64,000 bases of DNA, from positions 1-64,000 of the forward strand of contig NZ_FCOX02000028.1 in NCBI RefSeq assembly GCF_900044055.2, given 5' to 3'. Both the position numbers and the translations under genes were made by a program. Positions 43,875-52,468 of this stretch are shown piece after piece. Numbering within the stretch: the stretch's first letter is position 1; every line of letters starts with the position of its first letter. Under the pieces are notes generated by a model. It had not been told where the DNA came from. It was given only the letters and a program-made list of their open reading frames with translations, and ran no database searches. The stretch is from Caballeronia calidae. Its GTDB lineage: Bacteria > Pseudomonadota > Gammaproteobacteria > Burkholderiales > Burkholderiaceae.

Positions 43875-43969
43875 ATGATCTGTCGATCATGAAGAAGCGC
43901 GCCCTTGCGGCGCGGTCTGTGAAAGCACAACGCCCCGGTGCCGATCTTATGGACGGCCCGGGGCGTTTT
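43875..43969 (+). ncRNA. Candidate structured small RNA ending in an intrinsic terminator
   Basis: Three hairpins follow each other on the plus strand: ATGATC-TGTC-GATCAT (43875-43890), CGCGCC/GGCGCG (about 43898-43914) and a 10-bp perfect stem with a T-run (43929-43969). No plus-strand gene precedes it: hcp and the RNase-like gene both run on the minus strand. So a short plus-strand transcript is possible. No known RNA family is recognised. The alternative is simply a bidirectional terminator for the minus-strand gene at 43982. Confidence 0.3.
43929..43969 (+). terminator. Intrinsic terminator
   Basis: AACGCCCCGG (43929-43938) pairs perfectly with CCGGGGCGTT (43958-43967), and TTTT follows on the plus strand. 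On the minus strand it would end transcripts of the RNase-like gene (stop 43982), though with a poorer T-run. Confidence 0.7.
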
Positions 43970-43981
43970 CATTGGCTGAAG

Positions 43982-44452
43982 TTATTCCGCAATGCGCTTG
44001 AAACTGGCGTAATAGTCTTCGGTGTAATAGCAGTCGCCGATTTGCCTGCGCGGTCCACCACATACGATGCGGCGCTGCCCGCGATCCGCCGAGCCAGGTG
44101 TTCGAACCGTGTATGCGTGGTAATAGCCGCGCGGATGCTGCGGCAGCAATACGGAGCTGTTGCGGAACAGGACACCGTCCTCGCTGAATGGGAAAGGGCC
44201 GCCCGCCTTGATCAGACGCAGCGTCTCTGCTGCTTCCGACGGCAACTGCGACTTATTGACCGAGGTTAGTGCGCCCTTCGCCTGCGCACCCGATGCGGCG
44301 GCGGTGTCGCTCGCGGCCTGCCCGGGCGGCACCGGCGCCTGACTCGCAGATGCGCCCTGCTCCTGAACGGCACTTCGCGATCCGTCCTTTCCGCATCCGC
44401 CGAGGATCGCGCTGAAGACAATGATGCATGAGAAAGCCCGCGCTCGTTTCAC
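43982..44452 (-). CDS. RNase Sa/N1-like lipoprotein with degenerate active site
   Basis: A 156-residue protein: lipoprotein signal with lipobox ILGGC (Cys20), a Gln/Ala-rich linker (about 27-62), then a guanyl-specific RNase (N1/T1, Sa-like) domain with LPSEAAETLRLIKAGGPFP and GYYHAYTVRTPG. The catalytic Glu of HEYTV is Ala113 and the catalytic His of the DHY motif is Tyr147 (EDYYASF). The guanine-recognition NRES segment also reads NSSV. Arg127/128 remain. It should not cleave RNA by the usual mechanism. No barstar-like inhibitor gene lies beside it, as expected for an inactive form. The start is GTG 44452 with GGAGG 9 bp upstream. Confidence 0.82.
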   Translation of the reverse strand: MKRARAFSCIIVFSAILGGCGKDGSRSAVQEQGASASQAPVPPGQAASDTAAASGAQAKGALTSVNKSQLPSEAAETLRLIKAGGPFPFSEDGVLFRNSSVLLPQHPRGYYHAYTVRTPGSADRGQRRIVCGGPRRQIGDCYYTEDYYASFKRIAE

Positions 44453-44568
44453 GAAACGGTGCCTCCGGGTTGATCAGCATGGGATGGCCACGAACGATCC
44501 AAGAGTATCGCCAATAGCGGAATGAATCAACGCTGCGGTGAGACTGTGTTTCGAAAGACAAAGGCAAA

Positions 44569-45063
44569 CTATCTACAAAGCGCTCCGCCGAGATACGCAA
44601 CGACCGCCCCTGTCAGTGCGATGCCGCTCAATTCCTCCGGCGATGCCAGATGCACGTCGATAATCTCGCGGTTATCGAGTCGCAGCTCGGGTATGCGATC
44701 GAGGTGCAGTTCAAAGAAATGCACCTCATCTCTTCGCCCGTCCCAAGTACCGCAGACACTGCCCGCGGGGCGTAACGGGTACGACGGGAGACCGATCTCC
44801 TCCTTCAATTCGCGCTGTGCCGCTGCATCGGGCGCCTCTCCGGGCTCGAGGCTACCGCCGGGAAAATTCCATTCGGCCCGGTACGATGACTTCACCAGCA
44901 ACAGCGCCTGCCCGACGTAGATCGCTACTAGCGCGCCCTCATGACGAGGTCGTCGAATGTGCCACCAGACGCGAGCGAGTCGAAATCCGAGGCGAAGCAT
45001 CATGCGCCAGACAGAGTCGATTAGGCTGGCCGGTCGCTCGCGCTCTCGCTCGAGGCTCGGCAT
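44569..45063 (-). CDS. NUDIX hydrolase
   Basis: A 164-residue NUDIX protein. The Nudix box G-x5-E-x7-RELKEE-x-G is complete (GSLEPGEAPDAAAQRELKEE, about residues 71-90). A basic N-terminal extension of about 40 residues precedes the domain. GGAG lies before ATG 45063. It would hydrolyse a nucleoside-diphosphate-linked compound; the substrate is unknown. Confidence 0.88.
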   Translation of the reverse strand: MPSLERERERPASLIDSVWRMMLRLGFRLARVWWHIRRPRHEGALVAIYVGQALLLVKSSYRAEWNFPGGSLEPGEAPDAAAQRELKEEIGLPSYPLRPAGSVCGTWDGRRDEVHFFELHLDRIPELRLDNREIIDVHLASPEELSGIALTGAVVAYLGGALCR

Positions 45064-45287
45064 GAGGTCTCTCCTTTCCTTTCATTGATCAGAGGATCGT
45101 TTGGTTCGCTGGCTTCGTGCGGCGGGGATGATTCAGCGCCTGCGAAACCAACGCGTGCGATCCGTAGTTTAGCCTGAGCCTGCCGAAGGAAAGGGCTGCG
45201 CGCCGCCGACCTCGCGGATGGATTTCTCCGATCCGAAAAGCGCGCAATGGGATGAGCTGATCGAGAAGCAGACGAGTCCCCGAACGC

Positions 45288-47324
45288 CTATAGATCCTTG
45301 ACCAGGCGAAGCGCGTCATATATCGCCGCATGCGTGTTGCGCGCCGCTACCGCATCGCCGATCCTGAACAACTGGAAGCGACCTTCGGGATTGGTCTCTT
45401 CGGTCTGCGGCTTGCCATCGATGAGATCGTCGTAGTTCACCGCGCCGCGATTCTTCGATAGCGGCTTGAGCTCGAAGTACAGTTCGTCCATCGGAATCGT
45501 GCCGTGATTGACGACGATCTGATCGTAGCGCTGCTCCTTGCGAACGCCGCCGTAATCGCTTCCGATCGTCGCAACCAGTTCGTTCCCTTCGCGGCGAACG
45601 GCTTCGAGGCGAAACGTGACCGTGAACGTCGTCGCGAGATTCTGCAGCGCGCGCATATAGGGCACGAGGTTCATGCTCATCACTTCGGGCGAGAACGTGC
45701 GGTCCGGCGTCATCACCTCCACCTTGCCGCCGGCCTGCGCGATCGTTTCGGCGGCCTGCAGCGCGGCGTGATCGCCGGCATCGTCGAAGATCAGCACATT
45801 GGCGCCGGGCTTCACGTCGCCCGAAATGATGTCCCATGAAGAGACGACATGTTCGTTGCCTTCGCTGCAGACCTCCGTGTGCGGCATGCCGCCGGTCGCG
45901 ACGATCACCACGTCGGGCTGCTCCGCGAGCACCGTATCCCTATCTGCCCACGTATTGAACCTGAAGCGCACGCCGAGCTTCTCGCACTGCGCCATGCGCC
46001 AGTCGATGATGCCGATCATCTCCTTGCGACGCGCGTTCTGCGCGGTGAGGCGAATCTGTCCGCCGGGATCGTTCATCGCTTCGAGCACGACCACGTCGTG
46101 GCCTCGTTCGCCCGCCACGCGCGCGGCTTCGAGGCCCGCCGGCCCCGCGCCCACGATGACGATCCTGCGCTTCGTCGCGGCGGGCTGGATCGTATGCGGC
46201 ATCTCCAGTTCGCGGCCCGTTGCGGCGTTATGGATGCACAGCGCCGCGCCGCCCTGATAGATGCGGTCGAGACAGTAATTCGCGCCCACGCAAGGCCGGA
46301 TATCGTCTTCCCTGCGCTCGATGATCTTGCGCACGATATGCGGATCGGTCATGTGCGCGCGCGTCATGCCGACCATATCGATCTTGCCCGACTCGATGGC
46401 ATAGCGCGCCGTGGCGACGTCCTGGATACGCGCCGCATGGAACGTGGGAAAGTCCGTCGCCTGCTTGATCTCGCCCGCGAAATCGAGGTGCGGCGCGCTC
46501 TTCATCCCCATGATCGGGATGATGTCCGTGAGGCCCGCGTCGGTTTCCAGATGTCCGCGAATCACGTTGAGAAAGTCGACGAGACCGCTGTCTTTCAGGC
46601 GCTTCGAGATCTCGATGCCTTCTTCCTTCGTAATGCCGCCCGCGATCATCTCATCGGCCGTGTAGCGAATGCCGACGAGAAAGCGCTCGCCGACGCGCTC
46701 GCGGATCGCGCGAAGCACGTCGAACGTGAAGCGCATGCGATTTTCGAGCGGGCCGCCGTACGGGCCTTCGAGCGTGTTGGTCAGCGGCGACCAGAACTGA
46801 TCCATCAGGTGACCGTACGATTCTATTTCCAGCCCGTCGAGCCCCGCGGCTTTCATGCGCTCCGCCGCGTCGGCGAAGTCGCGGACGATGCGCTCGATGT
46901 CCCAGTCCTCCAGCTTCTTCGGGAAAGCCCGATGCGCCGGCTCGCGGTTATGCGACGGCGAGACGGCCGGAAGCCAGTCGCCCTTGTCCCAGCGCGTGCG
47001 GCGGCCGAGATGCGTCAACTGGATCATCACCTTTGCGCCGTGCTCGTGGCACTCGTCGACGAGATCCTTCATCCACGGCACGACTTCATCCTGATACGCA
47101 AGAATGTTGTTGAAGACAGGCGGACTGTCTTTCGAGATCGCAGCAGAACCGGCGGTCATCGTCAATGCTATGCCCGCTTTTGCCCGCTCCACGTGGTAAG
47201 CGCGATAGCGCTCCTTCGGCATGCCGTCCTCGGCATACGCCGGTTCATGCGACGTGGTCATGATCCGGTTTCTGAACGTCAGATGTTTCAACGTGTAGGG
47301 CTGCAGCAACGGATCCGTGGACAT
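45288..47324 (-). CDS. TMADH/2,4-dienoyl-CoA reductase-like flavoenzyme, probable N-methyl amine demethylase
   Basis: A 678-residue enzyme with an Old Yellow Enzyme-type FMN barrel (1-335), an iron-sulfur region and a C-terminal FAD/NAD domain (from about 385, RRIVIVGAGPAGLEAARVAG). It resembles trimethylamine dehydrogenase and the N-methylproline/stachydrine demethylases more than FadH. The cluster region reads Cys345-x2-Ala348-x2-Cys351 and Cys363: the second ligand of the TMADH CxxCxxC motif is Ala. GAGG precedes ATG 47324. A divergent TetR gene 140 bp away likely controls it. Confidence 0.87.
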   Translation of the reverse strand: MSTDPLLQPYTLKHLTFRNRIMTTSHEPAYAEDGMPKERYRAYHVERAKAGIALTMTAGSAAISKDSPPVFNNILAYQDEVVPWMKDLVDECHEHGAKVMIQLTHLGRRTRWDKGDWLPAVSPSHNREPAHRAFPKKLEDWDIERIVRDFADAAERMKAAGLDGLEIESYGHLMDQFWSPLTNTLEGPYGGPLENRMRFTFDVLRAIRERVGERFLVGIRYTADEMIAGGITKEEGIEISKRLKDSGLVDFLNVIRGHLETDAGLTDIIPIMGMKSAPHLDFAGEIKQATDFPTFHAARIQDVATARYAIESGKIDMVGMTRAHMTDPHIVRKIIERREDDIRPCVGANYCLDRIYQGGAALCIHNAATGRELEMPHTIQPAATKRRIVIVGAGPAGLEAARVAGERGHDVVVLEAMNDPGGQIRLTAQNARRKEMIGIIDWRMAQCEKLGVRFRFNTWADRDTVLAEQPDVVIVATGGMPHTEVCSEGNEHVVSSWDIISGDVKPGANVLIFDDAGDHAALQAAETIAQAGGKVEVMTPDRTFSPEVMSMNLVPYMRALQNLATTFTVTFRLEAVRREGNELVATIGSDYGGVRKEQRYDQIVVNHGTIPMDELYFELKPLSKNRGAVNYDDLIDGKPQTEETNPEGRFQLFRIGDAVAARNTHAAIYDALRLVKDL

Positions 47325-47385
47325 GGATACCTCTTCGAAGCGAGCGGGGGACGACACGACAGTTATTAAGGGAGAGTAGAACTGC

Positions 47386-47432
47386 TGTACACATGTGTCA
47401 AGTAGGGAGACATTGGTGTACATTCAAAGTGT
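47386..47432. promoter_or_regulatory. Repeat-rich divergent control region (TetR candidate operator)
   Basis: Between the divergent demethylase and TetR genes, ACACATGTGT (47389-47398) is a perfect palindrome within TGTACACATGTGTCA, and GTGTACATT recurs at 47417-47425. The outer parts TACAC...GTGTA also form an inverted repeat. This is the usual place for TetR autorepression. Confidence 0.45.
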
Positions 47433-47464
47433 GAGGCCCTCGCCTTCAGCCGACGCGCGGGGGC

Positions 47465-48130
47465 ATGATCGATAAGAGAAACGATGTTATGGACCAGACG
47501 CTCGAGGTAGTGCGCGGTTCAGCCGACATGTGGCTGGACGCGGCCTATGAAAGTCTTCTCGAAGGAGGCGTGGATGCAGTGCGCATACTGCCTCTCGGAA
47601 AGAAGCTCAATGTTTCGCGAACCAGTTTCTACTGGTTCTTCAAGGATCGTGAGGAACTGCTTTCCGCCCTGCTCGGCCGATGGAAGCAGAAGAACACGGG
47701 CAACTGGATCGAACGCACGGAAGCGTATGCGGACACCGTGTGCGAAGCGATGTTGAACGTGTTCGATTGCTGGTTCGACGACACGATCTTCGACTCGCGC
47801 TTCGAAGCCGCGATCCGCAGTTGGGCCCAGCAGGCGCCGGAGATCGCCGATCAGTTGGCGGAGGACGACGAGCAACGCATTTCGGCGCTGACTGCCTTGT
47901 TCGCGCGTTTCGACTACGCGCCGCGCGTCGCGGATATCCGTGCGAGGGTGGCATATTTCACGCAGGCGGGTTATGTATCGACCAAGCCGCGCGAGGACAT
48001 GTCGGTCAGAATGAAGCGCATTCCGGATTACGTCGAAGTTTTTACAGGCGTGCGGCCGAAGAAGCATGAGCTCGAGCGCTTCTATGCGCGAAGGAATTTC
48101 AAGTTTCGTGCGCGCGCCCGAATCGATTGA
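47465..48130 (+). CDS. TetR/AcrR family transcriptional regulator
   Basis: A 221-residue TetR-type regulator. The helix-turn-helix is near 25-70 (AAYESLLEGGVDAVRILPLG, then NVSRTSFYWFFKDREELL). A ligand domain follows, with a basic C-terminal tail (ARRNFKFRARARID). It is divergent from the TMADH-like gene and probably represses it until the N-methylated substrate appears. An inner ATG at 47489 is an alternative start. Confidence 0.88.
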   Translation: MIDKRNDVMDQTLEVVRGSADMWLDAAYESLLEGGVDAVRILPLGKKLNVSRTSFYWFFKDREELLSALLGRWKQKNTGNWIERTEAYADTVCEAMLNVFDCWFDDTIFDSRFEAAIRSWAQQAPEIADQLAEDDEQRISALTALFARFDYAPRVADIRARVAYFTQAGYVSTKPREDMSVRMKRIPDYVEVFTGVRPKKHELERFYARRNFKFRARARID

Positions 48131-48134
48131 GTAA

Positions 48135-48168
48135 GGTTTCCACGCTGAAACCTTTATCCGTGGAAACC
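48135..48168 (+). terminator. Inverted repeat after the TetR gene
   Basis: GGTTTCCACG (48135-48144) pairs perfectly with CGTGGAAACC (48159-48168) around a 14-base loop, starting 5 bp after the TetR stop. There is no long T-run, so it may be a weak terminator. Confidence 0.45.
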
Positions 48169-48229
48169 CTTGCATTTCCGCTCGACAAGCGTCTTTGAGC
48201 GCGCTATCGGCCGGCAAGGAGTCCATTCG

Positions 48230-48565
48230 ATGCCTGAACAAATCACGAAATATCCCGACGTGACGCTCCAGGTCCTGAAAGGCGCGGGTGCCGTGTGTGG
48301 CGAAGGCGCGCCGCAGAAAATCCTGAAGCAATGCCCTGCCGCGCGATTCTGCGCACTGCCGACTGGCGAAATCTGTGTCTATGGGATCGACGAGATCCCG
48401 CACATGACGCAAATCGACGCCCGCGAAATTGCCGCCGTCGTCGCCCCACAGGGGCGATTCGATGCAGTGCCGACGATATCCGCGTGGTGGCCCGGCGCAA
48501 TTATTCTCATCGCAGGCTTGCTGGCAGGCTTCGTGCTGGGGATGAGAAGGCGGGATAGTCGATAA
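48230..48565 (+). CDS. Small protein of unknown function with C-terminal membrane segment
   Basis: A 111-residue protein that I do not recognise. The soluble part has four Cys (VCGEGA, KQCPAARFCALP, ICVYG), which could bind metal or form disulfides. Residues about 85-104 (WWPGAIILIAGLLAGFVLG) form one membrane helix followed by a basic tail, so the Cys-rich part probably faces the periplasm or is held at the membrane. AAGGAG lies 8 bp before ATG 48230. It is 24 bp upstream of a DUF2784-like gene, probably in one transcript. Confidence 0.65.
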   Translation: MPEQITKYPDVTLQVLKGAGAVCGEGAPQKILKQCPAARFCALPTGEICVYGIDEIPHMTQIDAREIAAVVAPQGRFDAVPTISAWWPGAIILIAGLLAGFVLGMRRRDSR

Positions 48566-48589
48566 CCTGCGATATCGAGCGATCACGCC

Positions 48590-48958
48590 ATGATTTCGCT
48601 CGCCGATATGGTTCTCGTTCTGCACGCGCTGATCGTATTGTTCATCGTCGGCGGTCTGATCGCGATTTGGATAGGCGCGGCATTCGAACGGAGGTGGGCA
48701 CGAAATCGCGTGTTTCGAACGACGCATATCGTCGCCATCGGCATCGTCGCGGCACTTGCCGTGCTTGATCTGCCGTGTCCGCTCACCGTCATGGAAGACC
48801 ATTTGCGTGCCGCGGCGCCCGGCGCGCAAGGCTTCCTGCAACGCTGGATCAGTGCCTGGCTATATCTCGACTTACCGCTGTGGATCTTCACGCTCGCCTA
48901 CATTGCGTTCTTTATCGCGGTAGCCGTTACGTGGCGGCGCATTCCACCGCGTTCGTGA
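48590..48958 (+). CDS. DUF2784-like small membrane protein
   Basis: A 122-residue inner-membrane protein with three to four membrane helices (about 5-28, 42-60, 85-114). It has the family look of DUF2784: MISLADMVLVLHALIVLFIV at the start and a central conserved CPLTVMEDHLR. Function unknown. Confidence 0.75.
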   Translation: MISLADMVLVLHALIVLFIVGGLIAIWIGAAFERRWARNRVFRTTHIVAIGIVAALAVLDLPCPLTVMEDHLRAAAPGAQGFLQRWISAWLYLDLPLWIFTLAYIAFFIAVAVTWRRIPPRS

Positions 48959-49176
48959 GCAGATTGCAGGCCGATAACTTGCAACATCTCGATTTGCGTT
49001 GTAGAAACAGTTGAACGACAACGCGCTTCGTGGGTCGCAGCATCGGTTGCATGCGAATGCAGCAGTTTAAGAACTGCAGAACAACCCTGATACATCATCG
49101 CGGCGATCCAAGTACACTCATTGTCGCTTGTCGCTCCCTGAACTAAGCCGAACCCGCATCGAAAAGATCATTATTC

Positions 49177-50160
49177 ATGCCAGCTCCGCCGAAAATCAGC
49201 GTCCTTTTACCTGTGTACAAGGTCGAGCCCTACATCGAAGAATGTCTGGACTCGCTTCTGACGCAAACCTCCACTGACTTCGAAATAGTCGCCGTCGACG
49301 ATAGCAGTCCTGATCGATCAGGAGAAATGACCGCCCGCATTCTCGAACGGCAGAGCAGAATTCCGTGGCAGTTTATTAAAAACCGTGAGAACAAGGGGCT
49401 CGCCGAAACCCGCAAGATCGCGGCGCAGGCGGCCCGCGGCGAATACGTGCTGTGTGTCGACAGCGATGACCACGTGCATTGCGACCTCATCCGCAGGATC
49501 ATCGATGAAGCCGAAAGACACCATGCGGACGTCGTGGTCTTCGCCGCCGAGAACGTCAGCCCGGAAGGGACGATCAACTACCGCATCGAAACGGGGGACT
49601 CCGTCATCTCCGGCGTGGAGGCCGTCGAGCGGATCATGGACTTATCGCTGCAGGCGTACTGCTTCAACAAGCTCGTGCGGCGCTCGATCTTTCTCGCGGT
49701 CGAGCATCCCACTGGCCTGATCTATGAAGACATATGCGTATCGGTCCAGACGCTCGGCAAATCGAACGTCGTTCGCCTCATGCCCGACACGTTGTATTCG
49801 TACATGTATAGGGAATCGGGAATTTCGACCCGATTCAATCCCAGGATCGTGGATCTTTTTGCCATCATGGACCGTGTGGAGAAGAGCACGGCCTCGATGC
49901 CGATACCGAATTACCGAAACCTTCTGTTCAGACTGAAATATATCTACGCCTTCAGAACGATCGCGTTTCAGGCGGCGATCAAGGCGCCGACCTATCGGCT
50001 GGCGAAACCCATTCTGTGCAGCGTTTCGAACAAGCTTCATCTCACGCATCTGGTCGGCATGTGTTCGGACCACCGGCCGAAGCTGTCCATCGTCATGGCC
50101 ATGCTCAAGATCCATCCGTGGATTTTTTATTGCTTTGTCCGGCACTTCGCACGGAGGTAG
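49177..50160 (+). CDS. Glycosyltransferase family 2
   Basis: A 327-residue GT-A fold glycosyltransferase. It begins KISVLLPVYKVEPYIEECLDSLLTQT, has VDDSSPD for nucleotide binding and DSDD as the metal-binding DxD-like motif near 100. The C-terminal half is basic. It could add a sugar to a surface polysaccharide or capsule, but it stands alone with no other such genes. Its 3' end overlaps the convergent LysR gene by 56 bp. Confidence 0.88.
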   Translation: MPAPPKISVLLPVYKVEPYIEECLDSLLTQTSTDFEIVAVDDSSPDRSGEMTARILERQSRIPWQFIKNRENKGLAETRKIAAQAARGEYVLCVDSDDHVHCDLIRRIIDEAERHHADVVVFAAENVSPEGTINYRIETGDSVISGVEAVERIMDLSLQAYCFNKLVRRSIFLAVEHPTGLIYEDICVSVQTLGKSNVVRLMPDTLYSYMYRESGISTRFNPRIVDLFAIMDRVEKSTASMPIPNYRNLLFRLKYIYAFRTIAFQAAIKAPTYRLAKPILCSVSNKLHLTHLVGMCSDHRPKLSIVMAMLKIHPWIFYCFVRHFARR

Positions 50161-51076
50161 CTTCTTCATACGGATGCCTTAATATCTGCGGATTGCCGGA
50201 TCGTGAGGTTCCATCGACGAGCAAATCGCGCAGCGCGTTGAGCGCCGCCGAAAAGTGGCCCTTGCGCCAGACGAGCAGCGTATCCACGCGCCCGAGCTCG
50301 CCGATCGGATGCAGATCCACTTCGCCGTCGAGACCTGCGAGTTCGAGCACGGAGCGCGGCGCCACCGCGACGCCCGCTCCCGCCGCCACGCACGCGATGA
50401 TCGCGTGATACGAGCCCAGTTCCAGCACGCGCGCCGGTCTGATTCCCTGCTGCTCGTACCAGCGCATCGCATATGTGCGGTATGCGCAGCCGCGCTCGAA
50501 CGCCACCAGCGTGAGCCCGGCGACATCGCGCGCCATTGCCGCCGGATGCTGTCCGCGCGGCGTGACGAGCGCCAGTTGCTCTTCGAACACGGGCACGGAC
50601 TCGAACTGGCCGGAAGGTAGCGCGTCGGACTCGAGGGGCCGCGCGATCACCGCCGCGTCCACGTCGAACGTGCGAACGCGCTCGATGAGCGCGCGCGTCA
50701 CGCCTGTTGCCAGTTCCAGCGTCACCTGCGGCCAGCGGCGGTGATACGCAGCCAGCACGCGCGGCAGACGGCTCGCGGCCGTGCTTTCCATCGTCCCGAG
50801 CCGCAGACGGCCTTGCGGACGATTCTCGCTGACCGCGTGGCGCGCCTCTTCCGCGAGCGCAAGCAGCCGCTCCGCATACGGCAGCAGGGTCTCGCCGGCG
50901 GGTGTCAGAACGAGGCGGCGTCCATCGCGGATGAAGAGGTCCGTGCCGAGCGTCTCTTCGAGCTGACGAATGCGCGTGGTCACGTTCGACTGCACGCGGT
51001 TGAGCTTGGCGGCCGCCCGCGTCACGCCGTTTTCGTGGACCACGGCCCGAAAGATGGTCAATGCAGCGAGATCCAT
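50105..51076 (-). CDS. LysR family transcriptional regulator
   Basis: A 323-residue LysR regulator. Its HTH is at about 1-60 (LAALTIFRAVVHENGVTRAAAKL, NRVQSNVTTRIRQLEE) and the effector domain at about 88-290, with a 25-residue hydrophilic tail. It is divergent from the MFS gene at 51173 across a 96-bp gap with an inverted repeat, and is likely its regulator. The last 56 bp overlap the glycosyltransferase gene tail to tail. Confidence 0.9.
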   Translation of the reverse strand: MDLAALTIFRAVVHENGVTRAAAKLNRVQSNVTTRIRQLEETLGTDLFIRDGRRLVLTPAGETLLPYAERLLALAEEARHAVSENRPQGRLRLGTMESTAASRLPRVLAAYHRRWPQVTLELATGVTRALIERVRTFDVDAAVIARPLESDALPSGQFESVPVFEEQLALVTPRGQHPAAMARDVAGLTLVAFERGCAYRTYAMRWYEQQGIRPARVLELGSYHAIIACVAAGAGVAVAPRSVLELAGLDGEVDLHPIGELGRVDTLLVWRKGHFSAALNALRDLLVDGTSRSGNPQILRHPYEEATSVRSAGQSNKKSTDGS

Positions 51077-51098
51077 GATCTTTCCAGAAGATTGATGG

Positions 51099-51125
51099 CA
51101 TCTCGATTATTCATTTTTCAAGATG
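51099..51125. promoter_or_regulatory. Inverted repeat between divergent LysR and MFS genes
   Basis: CATCT (51099-51103) and AGATG (51121-51125) flank a 17-bp AT-rich centre in the 96-bp divergent gap. This fits a LysR-type binding site overlapping both promoters. Confidence 0.4.
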
Positions 51126-51172
51126 CAGCGGTCAAGTTAGCATCGCCGTATTGCCGATCCGACCATCGACTC

Positions 51173-52369
51173 ATGGCCTCCCCCGCTCGAACGTCGTCGC
51201 TGCCTGCCCATAACGCGCGCCATGCCGCGCTCGCATGCGCCGTCGTGCTCGCGGTGGCGCTCGGCGTCGGGCGCTTCGCGTTCACGCCGCTCCTGCCGCT
51301 GATGCTCAAAAGCGGCTCACTCGATATCCGTCACGGCGGATGGCTCGCGTCGGCCAATTACGCCGGATATCTGATCGGCGCGCTGTCGTGCGCGGCGATC
51401 CGTCTCGATCACGCGCGCATGGTGCGTCTCGCGCTGGCGTCGACGATCGTGCTGACGCTCGCGATGGGCCTCGTCCACGTGTTCTGGCTGTGGGCGGCGA
51501 TACGATTCGCGGCGGGCGTCGTCAGCGCATGGGCGTTCGTTTTCGCGTCGCAATGGGGTTTGAGACGGCTCGCGGAACTCGATGCCAACGGTCTCGGCGG
51601 CGTCATCTATGCGGGACCGGGCGTCGGCATCGTTGCAACCGGTTTGCTGGGTGCGGCGGCGGCTGCCCTCGCCGTGCCCGCGCCGATGGTGTGGATCGGA
51701 TTCGCGGTCTGCTCGGGCATCGCGGGCGCGCTTGTATGGAAAGCGTTCGCGCGGGACGCAGCGCCCACGCATGGCCGCGCGCGTCATGCGGCCAACGTCA
51801 GGCCCGCGCCGGCGCGCATCGATTCGACGGGGCTCGTCAGCCTGTACAGCCTCGCGGGATTCGGCTACATCATCACGGCGACCTTCCTGCCCGTGATCGC
51901 GCGACAGGCACTGCCGGGGTCGCCGTGGCCCGATCTGTTCTGGCCGGCGTTCGGGCTGGCGCTGATCGTCGGCGCACTCGTCGCCGCGCGGCTGCCGCTG
52001 TCGTGGGACAACCGGCTGCTGTCCGCCGCGTGCTATCTCATCCAGGCGGCGGGAATCTGTCTCGGCATCGTGTTCCCGACCGCGCTCGGCTTTGGTGTCG
52101 GCAGCTTGCTGGTCGGCTTGCCGTTCACCGCCATCACCTTGTTCGCGATGCGCGAGGCGCGCCGCTTGCGCGGTGAAGCCGCGGCGGGACTGATGGGCTA
52201 CGCGACGGCGGCATACGGTCTGGGACAGATCGTCGGGCCGCTGGTTGCGGCGCCGATCGCCGAGCACACGGGATCGTTCTCGATCGCGTTATGGATTGCG
52301 GTGGCGGCGTTGGGACTCGGTGCGGTCGGGCTGGCCTGCCTCGGTATGCGTGGCGCGACAAATCGCTAG
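51173..52369 (+). CDS. MFS transporter, YbfB family
   Basis: A 398-residue major-facilitator protein with about 12 membrane helices. It has the YbfB-family start (ALGVGRFAFTPLLPLML) and a central basic loop near residue 200. The family is annotated as putative exporters or importers of unknown substrate. It is probably controlled by the divergent LysR. Confidence 0.88.
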   Translation: MASPARTSSLPAHNARHAALACAVVLAVALGVGRFAFTPLLPLMLKSGSLDIRHGGWLASANYAGYLIGALSCAAIRLDHARMVRLALASTIVLTLAMGLVHVFWLWAAIRFAAGVVSAWAFVFASQWGLRRLAELDANGLGGVIYAGPGVGIVATGLLGAAAAALAVPAPMVWIGFAVCSGIAGALVWKAFARDAAPTHGRARHAANVRPAPARIDSTGLVSLYSLAGFGYIITATFLPVIARQALPGSPWPDLFWPAFGLALIVGALVAARLPLSWDNRLLSAACYLIQAAGICLGIVFPTALGFGVGSLLVGLPFTAITLFAMREARRLRGEAAAGLMGYATAAYGLGQIVGPLVAAPIAEHTGSFSIALWIAVAALGLGAVGLACLGMRGATNR

Positions 52370-52468
52370 CTTTATTTGCTTCGGATATCGAATCATCCGA
52401 ACAGCCGGGTCACGCGGCACGATACATGCTGCGCTACCATTGAGACCCGGATACGCGAAGCCAGCACC

